From Rotaria socialis (taxonomy: Eukaryota > Rotifera > Eurotatoria > Philodinida > Philodinidae), in the NCBI GenBank assembly GCA_905331475.1, contig CAJNYU010003810.1, forward strand, positions 64,818 to 128,817: a stretch of 64,000 nucleotides of DNA, in the 5' to 3' direction. The notes under the pieces are model-generated. The model ran no database searches. It was not told the origin of the DNA and was given only the letters and a program-made list of their open reading frames with translations. Positions 1 to 9,406 of this stretch are shown here, piece after piece. Each line of letters begins with the position of its first letter. Position 1 is the stretch's first letter. The position numbers and the translations under genes were made by a program.

Positions 1-1164
1 CGGTAATATTATCATAATGCGCGATCAAAAATAATGTTTTCGTTATCATATTTTTTATTTGAAAAATAATTTACTGTTTGTTGAATTGGACGAACTGAAG
101 TTAACATTCTTGGACTAATTTGCTTCTATCTTAAGTAGCAAGTTAAGAACATCTTACATGAACACATTAGAACTGAAGATTGAATCATGTAAATTGATGT
201 TGTCAAAAAAAATGAGATTACAATTAGTAATTCCTTCATCAGTCGTTTAACAAACATATGCTAAATGTAAAGAAAAAATGGCTCATATTGTCTCAAATCT
301 GAGGTATATAAAAATTGTCATTTTTCATCAATTGCTTTCTCAAAATGATGGCCTTTCTTACACCATCAGCGTATATTTGATTATGGAATATTTACATTAA
401 ACAAGTAACTTCGAAGGTTTTGTCTCACGAAGTTCAGACGTTATCATAGAAAGACATTTGCTTTGTAGCTAATATCGAAAAATATCATCTAATTTAAAAG
501 CACACCAGCTGTTCTAAAAGCCAATGTCATATTGCAATATGAGAGTATCGAAGAGCTTTTTTGTCTTTTGTCTGGATTTTTTATGATTTTCAACTTGAGA
601 TTTTAGTTAACGAGCAATGACATGATGACTAAGGCCACTATTCATGAAAGATTATGGCATTGTCGAGTTTATAGTTCAGATCGTCTTAAGTGCCACTGTT
701 AGACTTCGAAAACAACGACTAGTCGATGGACTAAATACATAAATTCGAAACTCATTGTCTATATTAGTAGTGTGAGAATATACAGCTTCGTCACAGAAAA
801 AACGTATGCATAGCTATGGGAGTAGATCGAGTAGAAACTACTTCCTATCAACAAATCTGTCAAAAGAATTTGCTGAAAAGTTCTTCTGAACAATCAGACG
901 AGTGATGTTGAATCGAAAATTTAGAACTAAGGATGTACAGAAGAACACCGTTCAATTCTGATCAAAAACAGTCGTTGCTGTTTTCCCTTAATTAAACACA
1001 TTCCAAAATTAGTCAAAACCACACTTCCTCCTTCGCGCGGTCTACTCCGATTCATTCGTTTTCTTTTATAGATGAGTAACAAAATTAATTAATAGGGTAA
1101 TTTTAAATATTTTTTTCTCGCCAATTGATGACCAGCCTATAAATCATAGCATGCACGTCAAAAA
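1..1164. other. gene-free stretch at left edge
   Basis: AT-rich sequence in which I see no convincing exon on either strand. All open frames are short and none resembles a known family. It may be the distal part of whatever lies left of the window. Confidence 0.4.
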
Positions 1165-1431
1165 TCAAGGAGTCACTGTATTCATAATGTACTTCCTTTT
1201 ACAGCGTGAAGAAAAGACTGCTTGAATAAAAAATTGTATTTTAATTGCAACTGGATGATTCACTAGACGAAATTCAGTAGCAAGAATGTTACTGTTACAT
1301 AATAAGTCATGAGGATGATTCCTCATCTCTTTTAAGTGCTGCCCGATATCGTCTTGCGTTATAACGGTTTCGCTCATTCCTTCTTTCTTTCTTTCGTTTC
1401 TCTTATATAGTTTGTCAACACCTTGACTCAT
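1165..1431 (-). CDS. possible small ORF, divergent from caspase gene
   Basis: An ATG-initiated 88-codon frame begins about 125 bp from the caspase-like gene and reads away from it. The first 26 residues are very basic (KRNERKK) and the rest shows no motif I recognise. It could be the first exon of a gene continuing leftwards, because the frame contains GT dinucleotides that could act as donors, or it could be chance. There is no signal peptide and no clear membrane segment. I do not recognise a function. Confidence 0.2.
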   Translation of the reverse strand: MSQGVDKLYKRNERKKEGMSETVITQDDIGQHLKEMRNHPHDLLCNSNILATEFRLVNHPVAIKIQFFIQAVFSSRCKRKYIMNTVTP

Positions 1432-1555
1432 CTTGATTTCTTTATTCTTGTTGTTCTCTCTTTTTTCTCTTATTCAACAAAAGAAGCTTTAGATTGTTTG
1501 TAAAATAAAGTTAATTTTTAAGGGTTCATATTTGATAGATATTATAGCGATCAAG

Positions 1556-2704
1556 ATGAAACGAGCTTTGGTAATTGGCAATGATGATTATCCTTTCGAA
1601 CATCAAAAGCTAGAATCATGCGTCGACGATGCGAATGACATGCACGATGCCTTGCGCATAATCGGATTTGACGTGCTACGCAAAACAAATATTCCATTCA
1701 AAGATACGCAAATAGCCACTAAAACATTTCTACAATCGATTCAACCGGGTGATACTGCTCTTTTCTACTTTTCTGGCCATGGTTGTCAATTAGATGGTAT
1801 AAACTATTTGATTCCAACTAACGACACAGAAATTGATGAAGAATCTGTTAAACATCGTACTTTAAATGCTCAGAAACTGACTACGGATGTGCATGTTCGA
1901 AATCCAGGATTGTTCATCATGGTTCTCGATTGTTGCCGAGATAATCCGTTTGCTGATCAGGCAAGTCTAAAGAACTTCTTCGGCTTCAGGTCAAAACGAT
2001 TCAAGGATGGACTTGCACCGATGAAAGGACCACCGTCGACAATCATTGCTTATGCGTGTGCACCCGACCAATTATCACTAGCTGGCGGCGGGAACCAGCG
2101 TAATAGCGCGTATACTTGCACTCTGCTTCATTATATCGTATTGCCGATGGATATCAAGACAGTCTTTCAAAAAACAGCTATTGATGTTCACAAAACTACT
2201 GGACGTTACCAACAACCGTACTTGTCTATCAACTACAATAAGCCAATGTACCTTGTGAACAATTACATGGCTAATAATCCAGCGTTGCAGAATTTCTTGC
2301 GTAGACGGCGTCCTTGTGGCAAGTGTTTATTTTCATGTCTTATATTAATAATCATTCATCGTGTTTGACTAGGACCGTACGTTGCGCCTCCGAAAAGACG
2401 AGATGCTACTAGGAATCATCAATCTCGGGTCGATATGTCACAGCATCGATGGAACGCTCAATTCGGCATGGCAAATAATTATCGATCTCGGACCAATAAC
2501 TCACGGTATAGATGGAACAGCCAATTAGGGATACTGACGAATTATCCCGCACCTAGCAAGCTGATGTTACCACACCCGAGACGAAGAAGTATGCCTTCTG
2601 GTTTCCCGCTGACTGTTATCCACAGAAGCCATCATGCATTAAGAGATAGTCAATACCGACGGGCAAATTTAACACGTAGTTTTAATGCTTTTAGGATATA
2701 TTAG
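1556..2704 (+). CDS. caspase-like (C14 family) peptidase, bacterial-type motif
   Basis: Predicted 364-residue protein from two exons (1556-2318 and 2373-2704). I chose the ATG at 1556, which directly precedes KRALVIGND; the frame runs upstream only to a TTG. The N-terminal half is a caspase/metacaspase fold: ALVIGNDDYP at the start, the catalytic histidine in FSGHG (H75) and the catalytic cysteine in LDCCRDNPF (C127), followed by SAYT. The form 'xxLIP...D-x-CRDNPF' is the one common in bacterial 'caspase family' proteins and in metacaspase-like proteins, not in animal effector caspases. The C-terminal third (about residues 254-364) is basic, rich in Arg, Asn and Tyr, with a twice-repeated RWNxQ(F/L)G motif, and has no recognised domain. 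The intron is best explained as GC-AG (2319-2372); a GT-AG alternative (2323-2397) also keeps frame but has a poor acceptor. Substrate unknown, possibly cleavage after basic residues. A poly(A) signal follows at 2740. Confidence 0.8.
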
Positions 2705-2739
2705 TGCTAAATTACTTTGAATTTTTATAATTATTTCAG

Positions 2740-2745
2740 AATAAA
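2740..2745 (+). other. polyadenylation signal AATAAA
   Basis: AATAAA 36 nt after the caspase-like stop codon; the expected position for its 3' end. Confidence 0.5.
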
Positions 2746-3064
2746 AAATACAGCATTGAATATTTGTCGATCACTCTTACTTGGTGGTGTGGGTGAAGCA
2801 GAGAGTAAAAGGACCAAGGGTGAAAGGGCGGATTTTTGGAATTTTTAAAATCCCAAATCTGCCTTTCCTCCTTGGGATCTGAGCTCAGGCTTTCTCCACA
2901 CATTTGCTTTTTTTCTGCAAGGCATTTATATTGAAAAAGTATAAATAGCGTTCAAGCAACATCTATTAAAACATAGGATCAACAATTACTACCAACAATG
3001 ATGCTCAGAACTATTGCAATAACACTTGCAAAGAAAATTATAATAGGTTTTTCTTCTTTGATAT

Positions 3065-3655
3065 TCAATTTTTTTCTTCCCTTTCTTGATCCAGTGATAA
3101 AAGCGTGTACGTTTCGAATGACCATTCAGAGAAAAAACTCTTAGGATCATTCGGCAATGCAATTCGCTCACAGAATGCACGCAATGGATCGTCGATATCG
3201 TAGGGCGTTAAACCTTCTAGCTGTGGGACTAGAGCGACTAATGCAAGACATATAAACGAGCCGATAGATAGTATGGTGTCACGATATATGATAAGATTTG
3301 TGCCAAAAACTATAAATACAATGACAAGCATAGCAAAAGCACAGTATACAAAGCGAGCAGTGCGATGCCATATGTATATCATGCTGATGACAATCAATGA
3401 ATAATAAACTAGTAACAATTTAATCCGCAAAAAATAAACATTTATATGCATTTGAAGAGAGCAAGGCAGATCTGTAAAATTATAGCAACCATTGGTTAAC
3501 AATACTTGAAGCTTGATTAAACGAACATGTGTAAAATAGAAAGATGCATATTTGACACGATAAGGTATGATGTATAATCAATGCCAGCCAAAGTCAATGG
3601 AGAATAAAGTAACAAATAGTCAATATTGACAAAAGAAAATTTGAATTGGCTTTTT
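3065..3655 (-). CDS. unassigned multi-pass membrane protein, partial model
   Basis: I do not recognise the family. The main exon (3065-3511) encodes about 148 residues with at least three hydrophobic segments. It ends in a hydrophilic tail containing the phrases LTPYDIDDPLRAF and SFFSEWSFETY, which read like real protein. A plausible upstream exon (3559-3655, acceptor in a T-tract) adds about 32 hydrophobic residues. The joining 47-bp intron keeps frame but its acceptor is weak. No start ATG is identified: the first Met codons are internal, so one or more 5' exons lie above 3655, possibly near the minus-strand frame at 4027-4266. The stop is a normal one at 3065. Could be a receptor- or transporter-like fragment or a decayed gene. 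Confidence 0.4.
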
Positions 3656-5600
3656 CTAAAAAAGAATATAATAATTATTTTTTCTTATGAAAACTTTAAC
3701 AATTTTGAAAATTACTATTTTACAAAATCCTGCAATATAATTTAACCAGATTATTGTCAAAATTTTTCTATCAATTCTGTGTTCATTAAAAGTGATAAGT
3801 AAAAGTTTCGGAAAATACTCAGATTGCGTTCTCGAATATAGCGAATATAAAACTAGAGAACGAGCTGAAGAATTTTTTGTTTGGCTTGCTAATTTTAATC
3901 GTTTTTCTAATACAAATTTAGTTTTTCGATAAGAAATCCAAGAACTGATCCTATCGAAAGAAAATTCTTGACAGAATGATAACTAATAGAGATAAAAATA
4001 TCAATCATACCAGTCCCATTCATGGTTTACATTGATTGGTTGTCACAAGCGGTTGATGCCCATCTGGATAACAGGCGTTTGAGTGTAAAAGAGTACCTCG
4101 TGTTCAACAATGGTCGGCCAACAAACTTATCATTTCTTATACAAGTAGCTTTCGTTGCAGAACGTACTGCTTCACTTTGATATTTTATCAACATATTATG
4201 AATACGAAAATTATTTAAGCTGGTCACTGGAGCAGACAAAAAAAGTGCATTTATTATTTTATTCAAGAAAAGCTACTCTTAATAATTGGTTTCCTTCAAA
4301 TACGAATGAAATCTCTCAACATCAATTTAGCTACTGAGGATCTATAAATATTCTATAAGTTATTTCCTTTGAGGATTCAGTATTTGTAATTCTATAGTAC
4401 AGAAAACTCTTGTATGCTTTGACTTATTCCATACTTCAATAGAAACAAGACGCAAATAAAAGACTCAGAAAGGAGAAAAAAGAATGGTATCTTTTACTGC
4501 TTCATAATCCGTACTCAGTAAGAAAAGCAATGAGTTGTCTGTTGAACATGCTATAATGAAATACTAAATGTACGTCGAGAAAGAATGTTATTTTATCTAC
4601 AGTCTTTCATTAATAACAAAGTAACAGAAGTAAAAATACAGATAATGATGTTTCGTATGAAAGGAAAAAGTGCACGTTTTACAAAGTTTTATTAAAAAAT
4701 CATTGGCATCTTTCAAAAACCTATTTCTGAACAAATTATTAACTAGCTCACATTTTTATGGCGTAGTTATTTTGATTATTTATTGGACTAGTGTGTGGGA
4801 CTGCTTTTTTTCATCCTACATTTCATTCCGAGAAAATTCTTGCACAAGATGGGGAGTAGAACTTGGAAGAAAACGGAGCATACTATACTATACATAAGCT
4901 TCGTGGGGAAAATCTTTGAAAAATTCAACTTTCATCCACTTATAGGTTGCAGCATAGAACCAAAAATAGTCAGCTAGAATGAGAATTTCATTCTTTTTAA
5001 GCATTTATATTCAGATTTTTTCCCTTAAAGTTGATTCATTGAGAACAAGTATTTGATGGAACCCAAAAACAACATTTGTACAGAAGTTTTCATGTAGTCC
5101 ATTTTGAGGAACTCGCATATATTTTCGAAGAAAATTGTGAGCGTTAGTTTAAAGCTGAGCTTTTTCATACATGTCAAGCTTGAATTTCAACTTTCAAGTT
5201 TGACACTACTGCAAGACGGGGAAAATTTCAATTTGCACATGAATATCATGCAATTAAGAACCTAAGTGATTGATGTGAAATATACAATGGCGATTGTTTT
5301 CATCCAGCGTGTTTAAAACCGAAGATTCGCCACTAAGATTGTCTAAGAACAAGAGAAAACTAGTTCATTACCCTTTTTTTTAATATAAATCTCTGTATTG
5401 GTAAAAACAGAAATAAAGCATAAATGTTTGTCGTAACGCACAGAAAACTATATTTCACTTGTCGTATACACAAACACGAATATAGACAAACGTTTGTATC
5501 TGACCGATTGATGATTGGCTTTGTTCGCTTTCTTTCACTTTGTCTTCATTTTCCTGTTTACTTGCATGTAATGTTATATCATTAGGGAGTCATACTATGC
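3656..5600. other. gene-free stretch
   Basis: AT-rich, with only short frames of low-complexity composition. A small imperfect hairpin (13-nt arms, 12/13 paired, at 5172-5184 and 5193-5205) is the only local structure seen. It may contain a missing 5' exon of the membrane-protein gene, for example around 4027-4266 on the minus strand. Confidence 0.4.
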
Positions 5601-5608
5601 AGCATATC
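5601..5608. repeat. left 8-bp target-site duplication of hAT element
   Basis: AGCATATC, identical to 6532-6539 on the other side of the element. Confidence 0.88.
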
Positions 5609-6531
5609 TAGTGGCGGCGCCAGGGGTGGACTAAGTCCACCCTAAAATGTGTTGAGCCCACGCAGAAATTTTTTAAGGTTCTGAAAAAATCGATGATCTT
5701 TTTATGCAAGTGATGCCCCGGCATACGACTGCTAGCTACGATAAAGATAAAGATTCTTGCTTATTTTCTATTGGATGTTACGAAGTGAATATGTCACTGA
5801 AGGCAGCGCCTTTTTGGCACAGGACTTTGAACGTTTATGCGAATAGTGTAGAATCAAAAACGTTTTAACCCAGTTTTCACAGCAATATGAGAAATTATAT
5901 ATTTTACCTTTCATATACACGCCAAAGATGATTTCTTTTTGGCACGCAAGATAAAAGGTTTGGCCGAAAAACATCCACTGTCAAAAATAATGCGTGCTTT
6001 TCACAAAACCAAGAGAAAAATACCATTTCTTACATACAGCGATCGACTATGACTTCGCTTTCATCTATTATATTAGCAAATGAACAAGAACTCGAAAGGA
6101 ATTTTCTGTTATTCAATAGCATTTCAAGTCAAGGAGAACGCATTTCATGTGGGAAGCCTAAACGAAGCGAAAGTGTTTTAATGGAAAAATCTATTGGAAA
6201 ACCTATTGTGCGAAGCGAAAATTTTACTAGAATGCAAGAATATTATTTTCTAAGAAACTTTCATCGAGTAGTATCTTATTTAGTTTCTTGTACGCAGAAT
6301 TGTTCAATAAAAAAGGGAAAGTTTGTTTTTTTGGTGAAAAAGCGGAAGAGGTGGCAACCCCGATCGAAAACTACTCCAACCCTTCTATACATTCATGCGA
6401 ACTATTTAGCATTGAATAAGAAACAGTTTTGACTAATCCAAAAATTCGACAAATTTTCCAATCATTTTTTCGCTTTTCAAAACTAAAGTAGTTCGAGCCC
6501 ACCCTAGTCTGAATTCCTGGCGCCGCCTCTA
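5609..6531. mobile_element. non-autonomous hAT-type transposon
   Basis: The element is 923 bp. Its 16-bp terminal inverted repeats read TAGTGGCGGCGCCAGG at the left end and TAGAGGCGGCGCCAGG (reverse complement) at the right end, with one mismatch. They start TAGNG, matching the YARNG consensus of hAT ends. It is flanked by a perfect 8-bp direct repeat, AGCATATC, at 5601-5608 and 6532-6539; 8-bp target duplications are the hAT hallmark. A sub-terminal palindrome (GGGTGGA/TCCACCC) lies just inside the left end. The interior carries only a 127-codon frame (6049-6432) with no transposase or BED-finger motif, so it must depend on a transposase elsewhere. The intact target duplication suggests a fairly recent insertion. 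Confidence 0.88.
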
Positions 6532-6539
6532 AGCATATC
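6532..6539. repeat. right 8-bp target-site duplication of hAT element
   Basis: AGCATATC, identical to 5601-5608. Confidence 0.88.
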
Positions 6540-6860
6540 ATGTTGAAGGTCAATAATATACGCCAAATAGAGTTGTTATACTCTTGATTTATGATTCCAT
6601 AAGAAAAAAATCGATATAAAGATATAAAAAAAAACAAATACAGAACATAATTTTGAATTGATAACAAACGAAATTAAGAAAGAACAATATGATTTACAAA
6701 CTGAATGTTTGGTCGGTATAAAAAGAACAAAAGAAAAGTCGCCGTTTACGAGCATTAGTCGCCAAAAGTTTCACTAAATGACTTTGATTCATGAATAGGC
6801 AGATAATCAGCACCATGAAACATTAAGTAATGACAAATTTTCTTCTGTTTACTATGCACA

Positions 6861-9406
6861 TTAGAATAATGAACAACGAGACCAAAATGGTGAGCCAGAG
6901 CTTTTATGAGAATCTTGTTTTTTGGGTATTACTACTGTTTTACGTGATGGATCAGCTCCCTTTAAAATATAAAAGAAAAGTAAAGTAAGCAAAATGAAAT
7001 TATTCACAGGTACCAGAGATAGGCAGCTCCTTTTCCGCTTTATTCGAATTAAAATTTGATGAAAAAAATTCGATTCTATTCCTGGTTTATGAAAAATCTG
7101 CAGCTGATTTTCATCGATCTACATGAATTATAATCAATTCAGCTCACCGAAATGTTCTCCCTAGCATTTTCACATAAGTTTTCTTCTGTGAATGAAGACG
7201 GGAGAATTAATGAAAGAAAAGCTCGTCATCTGATACTCGACGCAACGATAATTAGCTTTTTATTAATTGCTGATTTTCGATATTCCCTATTGATATATAT
7301 ATATATATGTATGCTGATGTAAAACATGAAATTCACTGAGCATAGTCTAACTTCAAGAAAAAAAAGTTTTGTCGTTAGAGCAGAGCTGGAGCGAGAAATA
7401 GTCGGAGCTGCCCATCTCTGGAAGATACGTACGGCTTTTTTATCAATCTTAGCTTTGATGTCTTTGGCAATAGCAAAAAATGCTTCATCGATATTCTATA
7501 ATAGTTAATAGATATTAAATATATCAGCATAGAAGATATTATAGATAATTACTTACAAGATTTCCTTTCGCACTGGTTTCCATAAATTTAATACCATATT
7601 CATTCGCAAGCTAAACAAAAGAAAATAAAAATTGATCAATATAATTTTCTATGGACATTTTTTTCTTGATCACGCATTTGAGATATAACAATTTTTCATA
7701 ATTAACCTTGCCATTCAACGTAACAGAATTTCATATATTGAGTTAAATCCAATCAAAATCACAATGAACGAAAGGAATATATGATTATGTTTCTTTATTT
7801 TTAATGATTTCATCCTTGTTTATCTTCAAAAGTCAAATGTCAATATTAAATCTTTTTCTTATTGATCTAGATTCTCTACTGTTTTCTGTACAATTTTTAA
7901 GTTTCTAACGTAATACAAACATAACCTAAGGGATTAATCAAGATATTCAAGGCCGTCGGATTCAAAAAGCCTCAAAAACGTCTGGTCATAGTTAGCTGCT
8001 GGTAAATAGAAGTAATAAAGAGAATTTTTCTTAGCATAGTCTCTAAAATCAATCTTCGAACGAACGAATGAAAATTTAGAAACTGTTAAAACTAACTTCT
8101 AAAATACGTTCTTAATGAAAATGATCTACGGTCGTTCTCACTAAGAATTTTTCGATTTCTTTTTTTGAACCTGCAGCCGAAATGAATGTTCTTTTATTTG
8201 AAAACTTCATCCGTCAGAAAAGGATATTTTTTTCTTCAGCTGAAACAATCTCAGCAACATGATTTGAATCCTTCCCCGAAGAAAATATTTATCAGATAAA
8301 GTTCTTTCGTCAACAGTGCGTTCTGGACTTCAACAGATAACAAAAAACACCTTCATCAATTTATAGATGTTTTTATTCAAAATACTAAAAATTAATTAAC
8401 GTGACCACCTTCATACACTCAACCCAACTCTTTCGAGATGTGCACTAAAGAATCAGCACCTAGGAGATATTGACTTATTTCGTATTACTTTCTACGACTC
8501 TCAAACGATATCATTTCAAAATTGCCACCATTCATCAATACCCTAATGAAAAAGAATCCTATAAATTTACATACATTTTCACCCTTTTCTCGTAAAACTT
8601 GTCGTTTATCGTGCATGTCGCATTTATTTCCTATGAGCATTCGTTCAACTTCAACCGAAGCATGCTAAATAATTTTATAGAAGAAAATAAATGAATTTTT
8701 GTTACTATTATTAATCTACTTATTCATACTTCTTCGATGTTACGTATCCAATTTTTGATATTATCAAAGCTTTTCTCACTTGTGATATCATATACAAGCA
8801 TAATACCCTAAATAAACACAACAATTCATAAATCAAACACTTCCTTATTACTATTTTGTTTTTGTCCATACCATCGCTCCTCGATAATAAGCTGTTGTAA
8901 TAGTTTTAAATCGTTCCTATATGAAGTATATGCATAAATTTCATAAATTACTCAATATATCCCTACTTGTCCTGCAGTATCCCTATAAAAGAAATGAATT
9001 TATTATTATTATTATTATTCTATGCATTTATTAACATACCAAATTTGTAATTTGATTTTTCGTCCGTCTAGCTCGATCGTACGAATTTTGAAATCAATCC
9101 CTATTAAAAATCAACGCATCAATATCATTTATAGAGTTTATTCTCAATCAGTTTACCAATAGTTGAGATAAATGTTGTGCTAAATGCTGAATCACAGAAA
9201 CGCAAAAGCACACACGTCTAAATATATATTCTTTTTATATTGCCAAAGAAAACTCAATCTATGAAATGTCAATCCTACCTTTCCAACGCCACTATCACCT
9301 AAATGGACATAATTATGAAATCACATGTTTCTATTATACCAAAAGAAAATAAAGTTCACATACCAATTAACAGTAATTTGAATAAATGATCATAGGCTTT
9401 AGCCAT
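6861..9406 (-). CDS. rab8: Rab8-family small GTPase
   Basis: Complete 209-residue Rab from 11 exons: 9364-9406, 9279-9298, 9157-9217, 9040-9100, 8967-8982, 8872-8916, 8730-8807, 8575-8664, 7557-7610, 7433-7495, 6861-6959. It starts [15 protein letters not shown]. The GTPase boxes are all present: GDSGVGKT (15-22), the effector stretch [20 protein letters not shown] (62-68), NKCD (121-124) and ETSAK (149-153). The C-terminus is CSLF, a single-cysteine CAAX-type box as in Rab8 (CVLL) rather than the double-cysteine end of most Rabs. With the sequence across switch I and II this favours Rab8 over Rab10. Rab8 directs post-Golgi vesicles to the plasma membrane and cilium. A strong acceptor (ATTACAG) sits 9 nt before the ATG, so the 5' UTR may be trans-spliced. 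The last intron (473 bp) carries a MITE, and intron 8 is 964 bp. Confidence 0.93.
7014..7420. mobile_element. MITE in last intron of rab8, hAT-like ends
   Basis: The 407-bp element has 17-bp terminal inverted repeats CAGAGATAGGCAGCTCC (left) and, as reverse complement of the right end, CAGAGATGGGCAGCTCC, with one mismatch. The CAGAG start again fits hAT YARNG ends. The flanking 8-mers (ACAGGTAC and GAAGATAC) agree at only 5 of 8 positions, so the target duplication is degraded or the boundaries are slightly off. It lies wholly in the intron, 12 bp inside the splice donor. A (TA)n run lies at 7293-7308. There is no coding capacity. Confidence 0.65.
7611..8574 (-). other. long rab8 intron 8, nothing identified
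   Basis: This 964-bp intron separates the NKCD exon from the ETSAK exon. It is much longer than the other introns of the gene, which suggests an old insertion, but I see no terminal repeats and no open frame. Confidence 0.4.

Noticed and set aside
6049..6432. 127-codon frame inside the hAT element
   Set aside because: No transposase, BED zinc finger or hAT dimerisation motif; composition is that of random frame in AT-rich DNA.
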